Source of the DNA: Alphaproteobacteria bacterium UBA1301 | Lineage (GTDB): Bacteria; Pseudomonadota; Alphaproteobacteria; Micropepsales; Micropepsaceae | Length of the DNA: 64,000 nucleotides | Reading direction: 5' to 3' | NCBI GenBank assembly: GCA_002307725.1 | Contig: DBUB01000004.1 | Span: forward strand, 1 to 64,000 | Shown: in pieces, positions 23,806 to 32,290 of the stretch | Layout of the letters: every line of letters begins with the position of its first letter | How positions within the stretch are numbered: position 1 is the stretch's first letter | The notes under the pieces: model-generated | Databases searched by the model: none | What the model was told of the DNA's origin: nothing | Seen by the model: the letters and a program-made list of their open reading frames with translations, nothing else | Program-made: the position numbers and the translations under genes

Positions 23806-26529
23806 TCAATTTATATTTGTTGTCAGAACGGCAAGTGCCGCAGCGGTCGTCGCCAGCTGACTGACAACCTGAATCGTATCGACGACAAACTGGTGGAAGG
23901 ACAAGTCCTCCATGTCGCGCGCTACGACTATCACCGTGCCGGGTGGAATCGCGTTCCTGCCAAAACTCAGCCACGAGTTGCCGGCAACTTCGGAACGCCC
24001 GTCCGGATACACGACGATCACGCGTGAACTATCGGCGTACTGCGTGAAGCCTCCCGCCTCGTCGACATAGTCCAGGGCTGAATGCAAACTGCTCACGGTA
24101 AATGCGCCAGGGCGCATGACTTCGCCCAAGACGGACACCGTTGCTGGAATTCTGGGAATGATAATGCGATCAAACGGTTCCAGAATCAGGTCATTCTCTG
24201 GGTCTTCTGCGAAGTTCTTTGCATTAGCGACGATCGAAACCCGGCCCAGCGCGGGCTGTCCTTCGATCTTTACCAGCAGGTTCTGCAACGCCTCGATGGT
24301 ATCGCCCGTAGGACTGGTCGAATTGCTGGATTGCCGCCGCATCATCATCTGGAACAGCTGGCTGCGGAGATCGGCCGCCATCAGCTTTTTGTTGTCGCTT
24401 TCCTTTTGGGCTACGGCTCTGCGCAGGAATATCGTTCCATAGGGATACGCGAGCTTGGTCAGTCCCCCTGCACGTGCAAGCAATGAGGAAATCCGTTCGC
24501 CTTTGGCAATACTGTATTGTCCGGGATATCGAACTTGACCTTCGATGGAGACCGCGCCGGTATCCATCTCTGAATACACGTGCCGGAATACTAGATTGTC
24601 GTAGGGCTGCAAGGTTATCTTTGTCAGCTTCTCGTCGGTCACCGGATAGTAATTCCGGACGACCTTCGATTTTCCTTCCGCATTATTCACGATGATCGAG
24701 GTGATCTCGAAGCTGGACAGATCGACGTCCTGAACCATGCCGCCGAGGAAGCCAATCACATCGGCCAGCGTCGTGTTCGGCGCCGCAAGATAGGTGCCGG
24801 GCTTTTGCACCGCACCCGAAATCGTGAACCGGTAGTCGCTGAGCTTCTTGCCGAACTGCGTTTGCAACGACTCCGCAATGTCGGCCAAGCCCTCCTCCTC
24901 CTCTTTGGTGCCGCTTTTGCCTGCCCCAGCGACAGCTCGCGCTTCGTCTACCAGCGCTGCGGTCGCGCCACTCTCCGAATTCGCGGCGACTTGTGTCTGC
25001 GTTTGGACCGCCTTCGCGTTAGCCGGCCCTATGCCGCGCTTGGCCGGAATCTCTGCAACCGTGTTTTCGGGCAACGCCATACTCTCACCGGTCGTCGCAC
25101 CAGCGTCCGGGGTGACCTCTGTGCCGTTGTCACCGGAATCGGCGTTTTTCTTCAGCTTGTCGACCGGCGAGCGGGCGGGCGCAGCAGACAGTAGCGAATG
25201 CACGTCCTCCATCGTTAGGATGTGTATCCTATCTTCGTTCACCAGGAGCATGTCTTCTTCGCTGTGAATCACCCGGATCGGCGAAAACGGTATGGCCTCG
25301 TGCTGAAGCGTGCGGGAATTGATGCGATCGATGAACCCAAACAGCATGTATGCGCCGTTCTTCACGACATCGTTCGACGAAAGGATAGAATGCAGAGAAC
25401 TGAACTTGTCGAGCGCAAACTCGCCTGGAGTGCGCACAACACCGGTCAGCGTGACGCGTCCCTCCGCAATATTAACGGCCGACTTGACGATCAATGCTTC
25501 GCCGTCGCGAACCTGCTGGTCCAACGCCAGACCGGTGTCAAAAAATCGCGCCTTTCCGTCCGGCATGATGCGGACGATCGACGCCGTGATCTTGCTGCGC
25601 AAAAGCGCGCCACTGCCGAGCCGGAACAGCTCCCTCGCCGAAATTGCCTCGCGGCCCGGTGGCAGCTCGTAGATCGCGGGGCGGCGAACGTAGCCGACCA
25701 CGGCCGCCGTCGCGCCGATGGACGGAACGAAGATACGGTCGCCTTCCTGCAGGTTTATCAGTCGGACATCGCCCTTCTGAAGCAGCACGTTGTAGAGGTC
25801 GATTGTGAACTTGCGCTCACCGCGGATCAACTGGATGTTCCTGAGGCTACCGCTCTTGCGTATGCCCCCCGACAGCATAATGGCGTCTAGCGGCGAAGAT
25901 AGACCGGTGGCAATGCGGATGCCGGGATTGTTGACTTCGCCTGAAACCAGGACGCTGACCTGCCGCAACTGAGCCAACGAAACGAAAGCTTCGGTGGCAA
26001 CGTAGCGTCGGTGAACAGCAGCGACCAGATCGCGCCGAAACGCGTCCAGGCTTCGTCCAGCGGCAGCGATTGGACTCAACCTGGGCAAGGTAACCTGACC
26101 GTTGCGGTCAACGACCACGGTATACGCGCTGTTTTCCTGGCCGCGCAGCACGATGCTGAACTGGTCACCGGGGCCGACGATGTAGCTGCCCTGCACGGCG
26201 CCCATCTGGGGCACGACCACTTTTGCACCACCGCCGACCTGGTTGTAGCCGAACAGGCGGACCGGGTGGCCAATCCTCTCCGACATCATCTGCTCGAGAG
26301 TGGACGTACCGGCGGTTGCGACGGGCACCGGAGCGGGCGTGAGGACCTCGGGATGCGTGGGCGCGGGTTGAATAATTTGCCGGCTCTCGTCGTCCCGCCC
26401 CTTTATTTGACCAAGTTGTTCCAGTTGGTCGGAGCTGAGATTCGGCATGTTCTGGGCAGAGGCTGCACCCGAGAAAACCACCATTGCGACAGCAATTGTC
26501 GAGATTGTCCGCAGTAATCTCGTCCACAT
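23806..26529 (-). CDS. Outer-membrane polysaccharide exporter with several SLBB domains
   Basis: The 907-residue protein begins with a signal peptide (cleavage likely after GAASA). It then has a Poly_export domain (GSYIVGPGDQFSIVLRGQENS, about residues 135-220), followed by repeated SLBB domains (for example VLVSGEVNNPG, VVGYVRRPAIYELPPG, LTGVVRTPGEFAL, IEGQVRYPGQYSI, VLGEVMRPGAFTV). It ends in a hydrophobic helix (VVSQLATTAAALAVLTTNI) that could form the outer-membrane ring as in Wza. It is much longer than Wza (about 380), as in other multi-SLBB exporters, and could span more of the periplasm. It should export the polymer whose chain length the adjacent Wzz-like protein sets. Confidence 0.9.
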   Translation of the reverse strand: MWTRLLRTISTIAVAMVVFSGAASAQNMPNLSSDQLEQLGQIKGRDDESRQIIQPAPTHPEVLTPAPVPVATAGTSTLEQMMSERIGHPVRLFGYNQVGGGAKVVVPQMGAVQGSYIVGPGDQFSIVLRGQENSAYTVVVDRNGQVTLPRLSPIAAAGRSLDAFRRDLVAAVHRRYVATEAFVSLAQLRQVSVLVSGEVNNPGIRIATGLSSPLDAIMLSGGIRKSGSLRNIQLIRGERKFTIDLYNVLLQKGDVRLINLQEGDRIFVPSIGATAAVVGYVRRPAIYELPPGREAISARELFRLGSGALLRSKITASIVRIMPDGKARFFDTGLALDQQVRDGEALIVKSAVNIAEGRVTLTGVVRTPGEFALDKFSSLHSILSSNDVVKNGAYMLFGFIDRINSRTLQHEAIPFSPIRVIHSEEDMLLVNEDRIHILTMEDVHSLLSAAPARSPVDKLKKNADSGDNGTEVTPDAGATTGESMALPENTVAEIPAKRGIGPANAKAVQTQTQVAANSESGATAALVDEARAVAGAGKSGTKEEEEGLADIAESLQTQFGKKLSDYRFTISGAVQKPGTYLAAPNTTLADVIGFLGGMVQDVDLSSFEITSIIVNNAEGKSKVVRNYYPVTDEKLTKITLQPYDNLVFRHVYSEMDTGAVSIEGQVRYPGQYSIAKGERISSLLARAGGLTKLAYPYGTIFLRRAVAQKESDNKKLMAADLRSQLFQMMMRRQSSNSTSPTGDTIEALQNLLVKIEGQPALGRVSIVANAKNFAEDPENDLILEPFDRIIIPRIPATVSVLGEVMRPGAFTVSSLHSALDYVDEAGGFTQYADSSRVIVVYPDGRSEVAGNSWLSFGRNAIPPGTVIVVARDMEDLSFHQFVVDTIQVVSQLATTAAALAVLTTNIN

Positions 26530-26780
26530 CGCGCCTCAGCCTTTGTTTGCTGTTGAAGTCTAGGACACCTTGCTATCTCTATATCTGCACGCCTGGATTC
26601 TACTAACGCGTTTGATCGATCAGGAAAGATATGACAACTATACTATCCTTCTGTCGAGAAAATCCCGCTTTTTTACCGAGCATAATGGTTTTTAGGTGAC
26701 TATTCCTGTAGTAATTGCATCTCAGTATTATAATTGAAAATGGCGACTTTTCCTGCGATCGATCTGTAAAAAAGAGCACC
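26530..26780 (-). promoter_or_regulatory. AT-rich gap between chain-length and exporter genes
   Basis: About 250 bases, clearly AT-richer than the flanks and without a supported gene, between two leftward genes that otherwise sit in a tight run. It probably contains a separate promoter for the exporter gene. I cannot assign boxes with confidence. Confidence 0.4.
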
Positions 26781-27839
26781 TCAAAACGCCCGAGGTTCGG
26801 TGGAGCACCTCTTGATTCGCAGTGGCTGGCGAATGGACCATCTGACCAAGATCCCACGCCTCTCCAACGCGATGGCGGCCAGCTCGAATCCAGCATAACC
26901 AATCAGCCCGAGCACGAACCCGAATGCGAAGTAGTGCCCGCGCCGCGGTGCGCTTCTGATCTCTGGAGCATAAGGCGCCACGATCGTCCGCACCGCGTAA
27001 TCCTGCACCACCGAGGACAGCATTTGCACCTTGAGCTGGCGTTCGAGAACGTTGAGGTATGCCCGACTGATGGTTTCGCTCTGCTCTTTTGCGATCTGAT
27101 CTCTAACGAACGCCACCTCAGCCTCGGCCGTGCGACTCGCCCGCAGCCGCTCGACCTGGTTCAACTGGTCGATGACACCCTGCGCAAGCGCCCGCGCGTC
27201 CGCCGGATTGCGGGCAGTCGCTTCGATCGTAATAAAGCCCGTACGCGAATCCTGCATGATTCTAACGGCGCCACGAAAGGCCTGCACCGCCTGGTCCAGA
27301 CTGGGGCCGCCAGCATCTGCAAGTGCCGCGGCCTTCGCCATCAACGGATCGTTGTCCGCAAAGAGCTTTACGTCGCTTTTCGGCGCGGAAAAGGAAGCCC
27401 AGACCGAATGCAGAAGGGAGAGGGGATTGAAGTTCATGCGCTTCTTTGTCCAACGCTGCTCCTGGGCATTCCAACCTCCGGGAAACAGGATGGGGACCCA
27501 GTTGCGCTCGAGCAGAATACGCCGCCGGAAATCGTTCGAATCCAGAATCGTGGCATATTCCGTACTTGGATCTCCCTGCGTGCCGAATATTCTACTTGAG
27601 CGAAGCGCGGAACTGGCCAGCGACGAACTCAAGTTGACCTCACCGCCAAGGTCCCTGGTTACCGCATCCGACGGCGTCACCACAGCCGTCGCCGTGAATT
27701 GCTGGTGCACACCAAACGAAAGCGCAAGGAACAGAACGGCCGTCCCGAAAGCCGCGGCCAGAAGCCTTTTCCAGTGCCCGAACAGACGGTGCAAGTAATC
27801 CGAGGCGTTCATAGCGACCTGGTCAGTTCTCTCGCTCAT
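26781..27839 (-). CDS. Wzz-like polysaccharide chain-length protein
   Basis: A 352-residue inner-membrane protein with one membrane helix near each end (LLAAAFGTAVLFLALSFGV at about 27-45, and FAFGFVLGLIGYAGFELAAIAL near 305-326) and a large periplasmic coiled part between. This is the Wzz/polysaccharide co-polymerase layout. It lacks the C-terminal tyrosine-kinase domain of Wzc proteins, and no separate kinase is seen in the locus. The gene begins 1 base after the polymerase stop, so the two are translationally linked and likely act together in setting chain length. Confidence 0.85.
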   Translation of the reverse strand: MSERTDQVAMNASDYLHRLFGHWKRLLAAAFGTAVLFLALSFGVHQQFTATAVVTPSDAVTRDLGGEVNLSSSLASSALRSSRIFGTQGDPSTEYATILDSNDFRRRILLERNWVPILFPGGWNAQEQRWTKKRMNFNPLSLLHSVWASFSAPKSDVKLFADNDPLMAKAAALADAGGPSLDQAVQAFRGAVRIMQDSRTGFITIEATARNPADARALAQGVIDQLNQVERLRASRTAEAEVAFVRDQIAKEQSETISRAYLNVLERQLKVQMLSSVVQDYAVRTIVAPYAPEIRSAPRRGHYFAFGFVLGLIGYAGFELAAIALERRGILVRWSIRQPLRIKRCSTEPRAF

Positions 27840-27840
27840 T

Positions 27841-29166
27841 TCACATCTCGCGCTTTTTCGCCATTTGACTACCGTTGTTGTACGTTCTGCCGCTTCGCCC
27901 CAACGCCAGGAAGAACATCACGCTCCCTATCCAGGAATTCACCAGCCCCATCGACGTTGGGGCATTCGACAGGATAGCGAAACACGCATAGAAAAATGGA
28001 CAGGATAGCAGTATCACGTTCAATCCGGATTCACGCTTGACCAGAAAATGATCCAAAAACGTGAAGATCCAGGTTCCGAAAAGGCCAACCCACAACGCGA
28101 ATCCGATCACACCCAACTGGGCACCTTGATTGACGAAGAACTCGTGTGCCGCCGTCCAGGTGTTCTTGTAGGCCGATAGTTCCGGACCAACGCCAAATTG
28201 CCAATTGTCATGCATCTGGCGCAGACCGATGTGTATCGAATCTATTCTGGCATATACGGAATTGTCGCTCTCGGAATTCAACATCAATGCTGAGAAGAAG
28301 CGGTCACTCATCTCTTGGGTAGGACCCGGAATCAGCATCGCCGCAGTGATCGCTCCGATCGCGAGTCCCAGCGCTGCCACGGCCTTGCCCGACCAGAAGC
28401 GCAGAAGCAAAAGAATTCCCATCAGCAGCAAGGTCAACATCAAGGTCCTGACCAGGTTGATGACCGCATGAAAACCAAACAACGCCAGCGCGACGATAGT
28501 GAGCCAGCGCACCCACTTCGCCGGCTTTCCGAAGATAAGATAGAATACGCATAGAGGGATCAAGAACGTAAGCAAGCTGGCAGTGTTCGTCGTAAATCCG
28601 TAAAGTATGTCCATGTACTTGGTCAAACGTATGTTGTCGTACCGCAACACGACCAGTTCGGCAAAAGTAGGAATTCCAACTTCACGAAAGAAGATGACAA
28701 GCCCTTCGGCGAATGGAATGATGCCGAAGATGATATAGGTAGCGATCAGCTTGCGTTTCAGAGTGTCCGGAAAATTGGCCCGGCGGATCAAAAAATACAG
28801 CGCTGCCGGGATCAGGAATGTGAACGTGAGATCCAGCGCCGACAACCATTCGCGGCCGTTCAGGACATAGCTAAGTGCTGCGATGATGCACAAAAACACG
28901 ATCGCAAGATCCTCGATCATTCTGGTCGTGTTGAGCCACAGTCTTGGTGAGTCGGTGTCGAGTGCGCGCAACGCGATCATGATCGGTAACATGGCCACTT
29001 GGAACAGACCAGATTTGAAAGCCGCCGTCGGGTAGCCCCGCGCCCAGAGCAGCGTCGCCGCGATGATAAACATGGGAAATGACCACAGTGGCACACCAGC
29101 CGACTGCTCCAGCCGGACCAGGAATGGACGGGATTGGCGACCAGCTGTCATTCCCCTATTTTCCAT
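27841..29166 (-). CDS. O-antigen ligase/Wzy-like polymerase
   Basis: A 441-residue integral membrane protein with about ten to twelve helices and a long periplasmic loop near residues 275-350 (DNSVYARIDSIHIGLRQMHDNWQFGVGPELSAY), the Wzy_C signature with the conserved G-x-G. It should polymerise lipid-linked repeat units in the periplasm. It is flanked by the chain-length gene (1 base) and a glycosyltransferase gene (70 bases), as expected for a Wzx/Wzy pathway. The ATG at 29166 and a second at 29151 are both possible starts. Confidence 0.85.
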   Translation of the reverse strand: MENRGMTAGRQSRPFLVRLEQSAGVPLWSFPMFIIAATLLWARGYPTAAFKSGLFQVAMLPIMIALRALDTDSPRLWLNTTRMIEDLAIVFLCIIAALSYVLNGREWLSALDLTFTFLIPAALYFLIRRANFPDTLKRKLIATYIIFGIIPFAEGLVIFFREVGIPTFAELVVLRYDNIRLTKYMDILYGFTTNTASLLTFLIPLCVFYLIFGKPAKWVRWLTIVALALFGFHAVINLVRTLMLTLLLMGILLLLRFWSGKAVAALGLAIGAITAAMLIPGPTQEMSDRFFSALMLNSESDNSVYARIDSIHIGLRQMHDNWQFGVGPELSAYKNTWTAAHEFFVNQGAQLGVIGFALWVGLFGTWIFTFLDHFLVKRESGLNVILLSCPFFYACFAILSNAPTSMGLVNSWIGSVMFFLALGRSGRTYNNGSQMAKKREM

Positions 29167-29236
29167 GGCGCGTCAGCGTCCCGTTACGTCGTTCATCGCA
29201 GGCGGCCGGCAAGCGCCATTCCGTCCAGTCACATTC

Positions 29237-30964
29237 TTATTCCAGCCCAATGCCCGACTTCTTTGACCACTCGAGCTCCTGCACCCGCTCGAAACCCTTT
29301 ATGATACGATCAACATGCACCCGCCACGAGTACTGGTCGAGCGCCTTGCGCCGGGCGTTGCGTCCCAGGATTTTGCTCCAAGCCGAGGATTGGGCCAGAA
29401 AGACGATGGCTTTGGCCAGCTGCCCGGCGTCTCCAGGCACGGTCAGAACGGCCAGCCGATCTTCGTCTTCACCGGGCTCTTGAAGCGCGCCGAGGTCTTC
29501 AGCGCGGACGCCCGGGCTGAGTACTTCGCCGATCTGATCGAGGGCTGAGGCGACTATAGCCTTGCCCATGACCATGTATTCGAACAGCTTTGTCGGCGAG
29601 CCGAAAAACTTCGTGCCGTCGGCGTTCGGGATGTGCGGTGCAATGCAGATGTCCGAAATTGCCAGATACCGCGGACATTCGCGCTGCGGCACCGTGCCGG
29701 TGTAGCGCACGAATTCGTCGCAAGCTGGGTCCGAAAGGATCTCGCGCACCCTCGGCATCGTCAGCCCGTCACCTACCCAAAGAAATTTCACATCGAGTCG
29801 GCGCAATTCGGCTGCCCGGTCGGCCACCAAGGAGCCGATTGCGCTGGCCAGCACCTCCGCCCCGTGCCAGTGGCCGAACGTGCCGACGAAGGTCACGACC
29901 TTCGCAGACGCCTTGAGCCCAAGGCTCGTTCGAAGTGCTGTATTGGCCTCCGAAGAAAACCGATCTGGATCGAACATATCCGAATCAACGCCGTTAGGGT
30001 AGGTCACGATACGAGCGGGATCGACACCGCGGGCGACAAGCTCTTCCCGCAAAGGATCCGAGATCGTGACGATCAAATGGGCATGGCGAAGCAACACCTC
30101 TTCGGACATTTCCGCGGTTTTTCTGAACTGCACACCGTAGCTCCAGTTTCTCGCCACCCACACTTCGGAACCATTGTACTCGACGATCAGCGGGATGCCG
30201 GTGGCGCGCGACAGCACGACGCCGGCAAAATTGCCGAGAGCCAGCCGCTGATAGATGAAGGCGTGGGTCTTCGCCGAAAGGTTTGGCTGCATCCGGGCTA
30301 CGGCGAGTGTATGGAACCAGTACTGGTTCAGCCCCAACGGAAACGACAACGTATTCGGCAACGATATGCGTTCGTATTTGGCTGTCTTGCGCACTGGTGG
30401 ACCGTCGTCGATGTGGTAGAACTCGACGCCATAACCGCGGTCCATCAACGCACCACAGACGCCAGCAATGTGCCCGTAAGACCCTCCCGCCACGAGACCG
30501 GAAGTGAAGTTGACAAACAGATAGGCAACCTGATCCGCACCCAATCGTGTCGTCAAGGGGATGCGTGGCTGTCTGAGTAGGTCTGCAGCCTCGCAGTGGC
30601 ATCGGATGATGAATATCGCGCTCTTGATGGTGGCACAGAGTACCCGCATCACACCGCCGATCAGAACCAGGTATCCAAAAGAACGCCTTTCGTCGTCAGG
30701 CATCAGGACGATGTGCTGCCGCGCCGGCACAACTGCCGCAACCGCAGTGATGATTGGCATGATCGCCAAGTCATTTAGTTTTTCGATCGGAACGACGACG
30801 GCTTCGCAGCGGTACGCTCGAAGTTCCTTGAAAATTCTTAGGTAGCTGAAGCGCCGCAATGAAGAGAGATCGACATACATCGTATCTGGACCAAACAGCG
30901 TATCGATGCGCTCGCGCAGGGCGGCTGAAGCGGTTTGAAGCGTCAAAGAGACGGTTTTGACCAT
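29237..30964 (-). CDS. Glycosyltransferase family 4 with long N-terminal extension
   Basis: The 575-residue protein is about 170 residues longer than usual GT4 enzymes. Residues 1-165 form a separate module (LFGPDTMYVDLSSLRRFSYLRIF, then two hydrophobic stretches AIMPIITAVAAVV and LVLIGGVMRVLCATIKSAIFII) that could hold it at the membrane. The GT-B part follows: VAGGSYGHIAGVCGALMDRGY, VEYNGSEVWVARNW, YPNGVDSDMFDP, FVGTFGHWHG and SPTKLFEYMVMGKAIVAS with the donor-binding E. It should add a repeat-unit sugar. It lies 12 bases downstream of the flippase gene. Confidence 0.87.
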   Translation of the reverse strand: MVKTVSLTLQTASAALRERIDTLFGPDTMYVDLSSLRRFSYLRIFKELRAYRCEAVVVPIEKLNDLAIMPIITAVAAVVPARQHIVLMPDDERRSFGYLVLIGGVMRVLCATIKSAIFIIRCHCEAADLLRQPRIPLTTRLGADQVAYLFVNFTSGLVAGGSYGHIAGVCGALMDRGYGVEFYHIDDGPPVRKTAKYERISLPNTLSFPLGLNQYWFHTLAVARMQPNLSAKTHAFIYQRLALGNFAGVVLSRATGIPLIVEYNGSEVWVARNWSYGVQFRKTAEMSEEVLLRHAHLIVTISDPLREELVARGVDPARIVTYPNGVDSDMFDPDRFSSEANTALRTSLGLKASAKVVTFVGTFGHWHGAEVLASAIGSLVADRAAELRRLDVKFLWVGDGLTMPRVREILSDPACDEFVRYTGTVPQRECPRYLAISDICIAPHIPNADGTKFFGSPTKLFEYMVMGKAIVASALDQIGEVLSPGVRAEDLGALQEPGEDEDRLAVLTVPGDAGQLAKAIVFLAQSSAWSKILGRNARRKALDQYSWRVHVDRIIKGFERVQELEWSKKSGIGLE

Positions 30965-30976
30965 GGCGCGTTCTTG

Positions 30977-32290
30977 CTACGTTGAAGTTTGCTTGCGCAT
31001 CGCGATCTCGCGGCGTGTAATATATAGGAAAATGACGGCAGCAACGATCCAGCCCAGCGAAGTACCCGCCGCCACACCCTCGGCGCCGAACGTCTTGCCG
31101 CCAAAATAACTGCCAGCGCCGGCCACAACGGCACAAACGACCCATGCAATGTTCATGCTCATGGGGAAATGCATCGCAGTCAGGAACTGATTGGTGATGC
31201 CGACCACGGCGTAGGCGACAAGAGCGGGCAAGTACCAGACCAGAATGGCTCCTGCCCCGGCATACGCCTTCCCGAAGACTACGGTGATAAACGGCAAGAT
31301 CAGAACGATGCCTAATGCCCCGCTGACCGCACAAATCCCCGCCGCCCGAAGACACTCGCGCGTCAGGGGCGTAAGGTTGAGATCATTCGAGCGCACGATC
31401 TTGGGATACATCACCATTGATATCGTCTGCGGCAGATTGATGAGTGCTTCGAAGATCTGATAGGCGATGGTGAAGACGCCAAAAATCTCAGGGGACAGAG
31501 TTGCCTTGGCCGAATACACCGTTCCACGGGTGAGAATGTAGCCCAGGACTAGCGACGGGACCGCCAGCATCGAAAACCTCATCCACTCGCGAACGAAGTC
31601 TCGGTCCAACGGGAGTGCGTCGGTGCCGGCCCTACCGAGCGCGATCACCGCGGCGCCACCGCACATCAACAACGATGAAACGAGTACGACGAGCGTGAAC
31701 CCGACGATGGAAGGATGAACGAACGCAACTGCGATAACCAGGATAATTCCGACGAGGCTCGACACGATCTGCAAGACGGACATCGAAACATAACGTTGCA
31801 TGCCGGCGAGTATCACCGGAATGCATGCCGCCAACGTGACCGTTACAGAGAGCGAAAAGGCGAGAGGCCAGCCTATGACCATCCGCCAGCGGCTTGCCGC
31901 ATTGCTGGCAAGGACCAGATAGAAAGCCGCCGTCGCCGCACCGCAACCAATACTTGTGACCGCAAGCGTTATGATCAGCATCGTCCGCAGATGGCCCGGC
32001 TTCTTCGCCGCGAAATAGATGTTCGAACTCGGCAGGCCTAGGCAAACAAACTGAGCGAGCATGAAGACCGTGGCAATGGCGTAGAAGTACTCGCCGCGAT
32101 GAACGGGACCTAGGGCCCTTGCGGTGACGGCGCCGGTCGCCACGCTGGCGAGCACCATTACGGCCCGGCTCCCCAGCACCGCGCCTTCGTCGATCAGGCG
32201 CGCACGTGCTGACGGTGCGAACAACCGTTCCAGCGAGAGGTCGAGGCCATCCACTCCCAAACATCGTTTCAGGGCTTTGAGCATCGTCAT
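30977..32290 (-). CDS. Wzx-like oligosaccharide flippase
   Basis: A 437-residue protein of the MOP exporter superfamily with about twelve hydrophobic helices. The beginning (LGSRAVMVLASVATGAVTARALGPVHRGEYFYAIA) is typical of polysaccharide-biosynthesis flippases, which move undecaprenyl-linked repeat units to the periplasm. Its ATG overlaps the stop of the preceding heparinase-like gene by 4 bases (ATGA), showing tight coupling. A second ATG two codons later is an alternative start. Confidence 0.88.
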   Translation of the reverse strand: MTMLKALKRCLGVDGLDLSLERLFAPSARARLIDEGAVLGSRAVMVLASVATGAVTARALGPVHRGEYFYAIATVFMLAQFVCLGLPSSNIYFAAKKPGHLRTMLIITLAVTSIGCGAATAAFYLVLASNAASRWRMVIGWPLAFSLSVTVTLAACIPVILAGMQRYVSMSVLQIVSSLVGIILVIAVAFVHPSIVGFTLVVLVSSLLMCGGAAVIALGRAGTDALPLDRDFVREWMRFSMLAVPSLVLGYILTRGTVYSAKATLSPEIFGVFTIAYQIFEALINLPQTISMVMYPKIVRSNDLNLTPLTRECLRAAGICAVSGALGIVLILPFITVVFGKAYAGAGAILVWYLPALVAYAVVGITNQFLTAMHFPMSMNIAWVVCAVVAGAGSYFGGKTFGAEGVAAGTSLGWIVAAVIFLYITRREIAMRKQTST

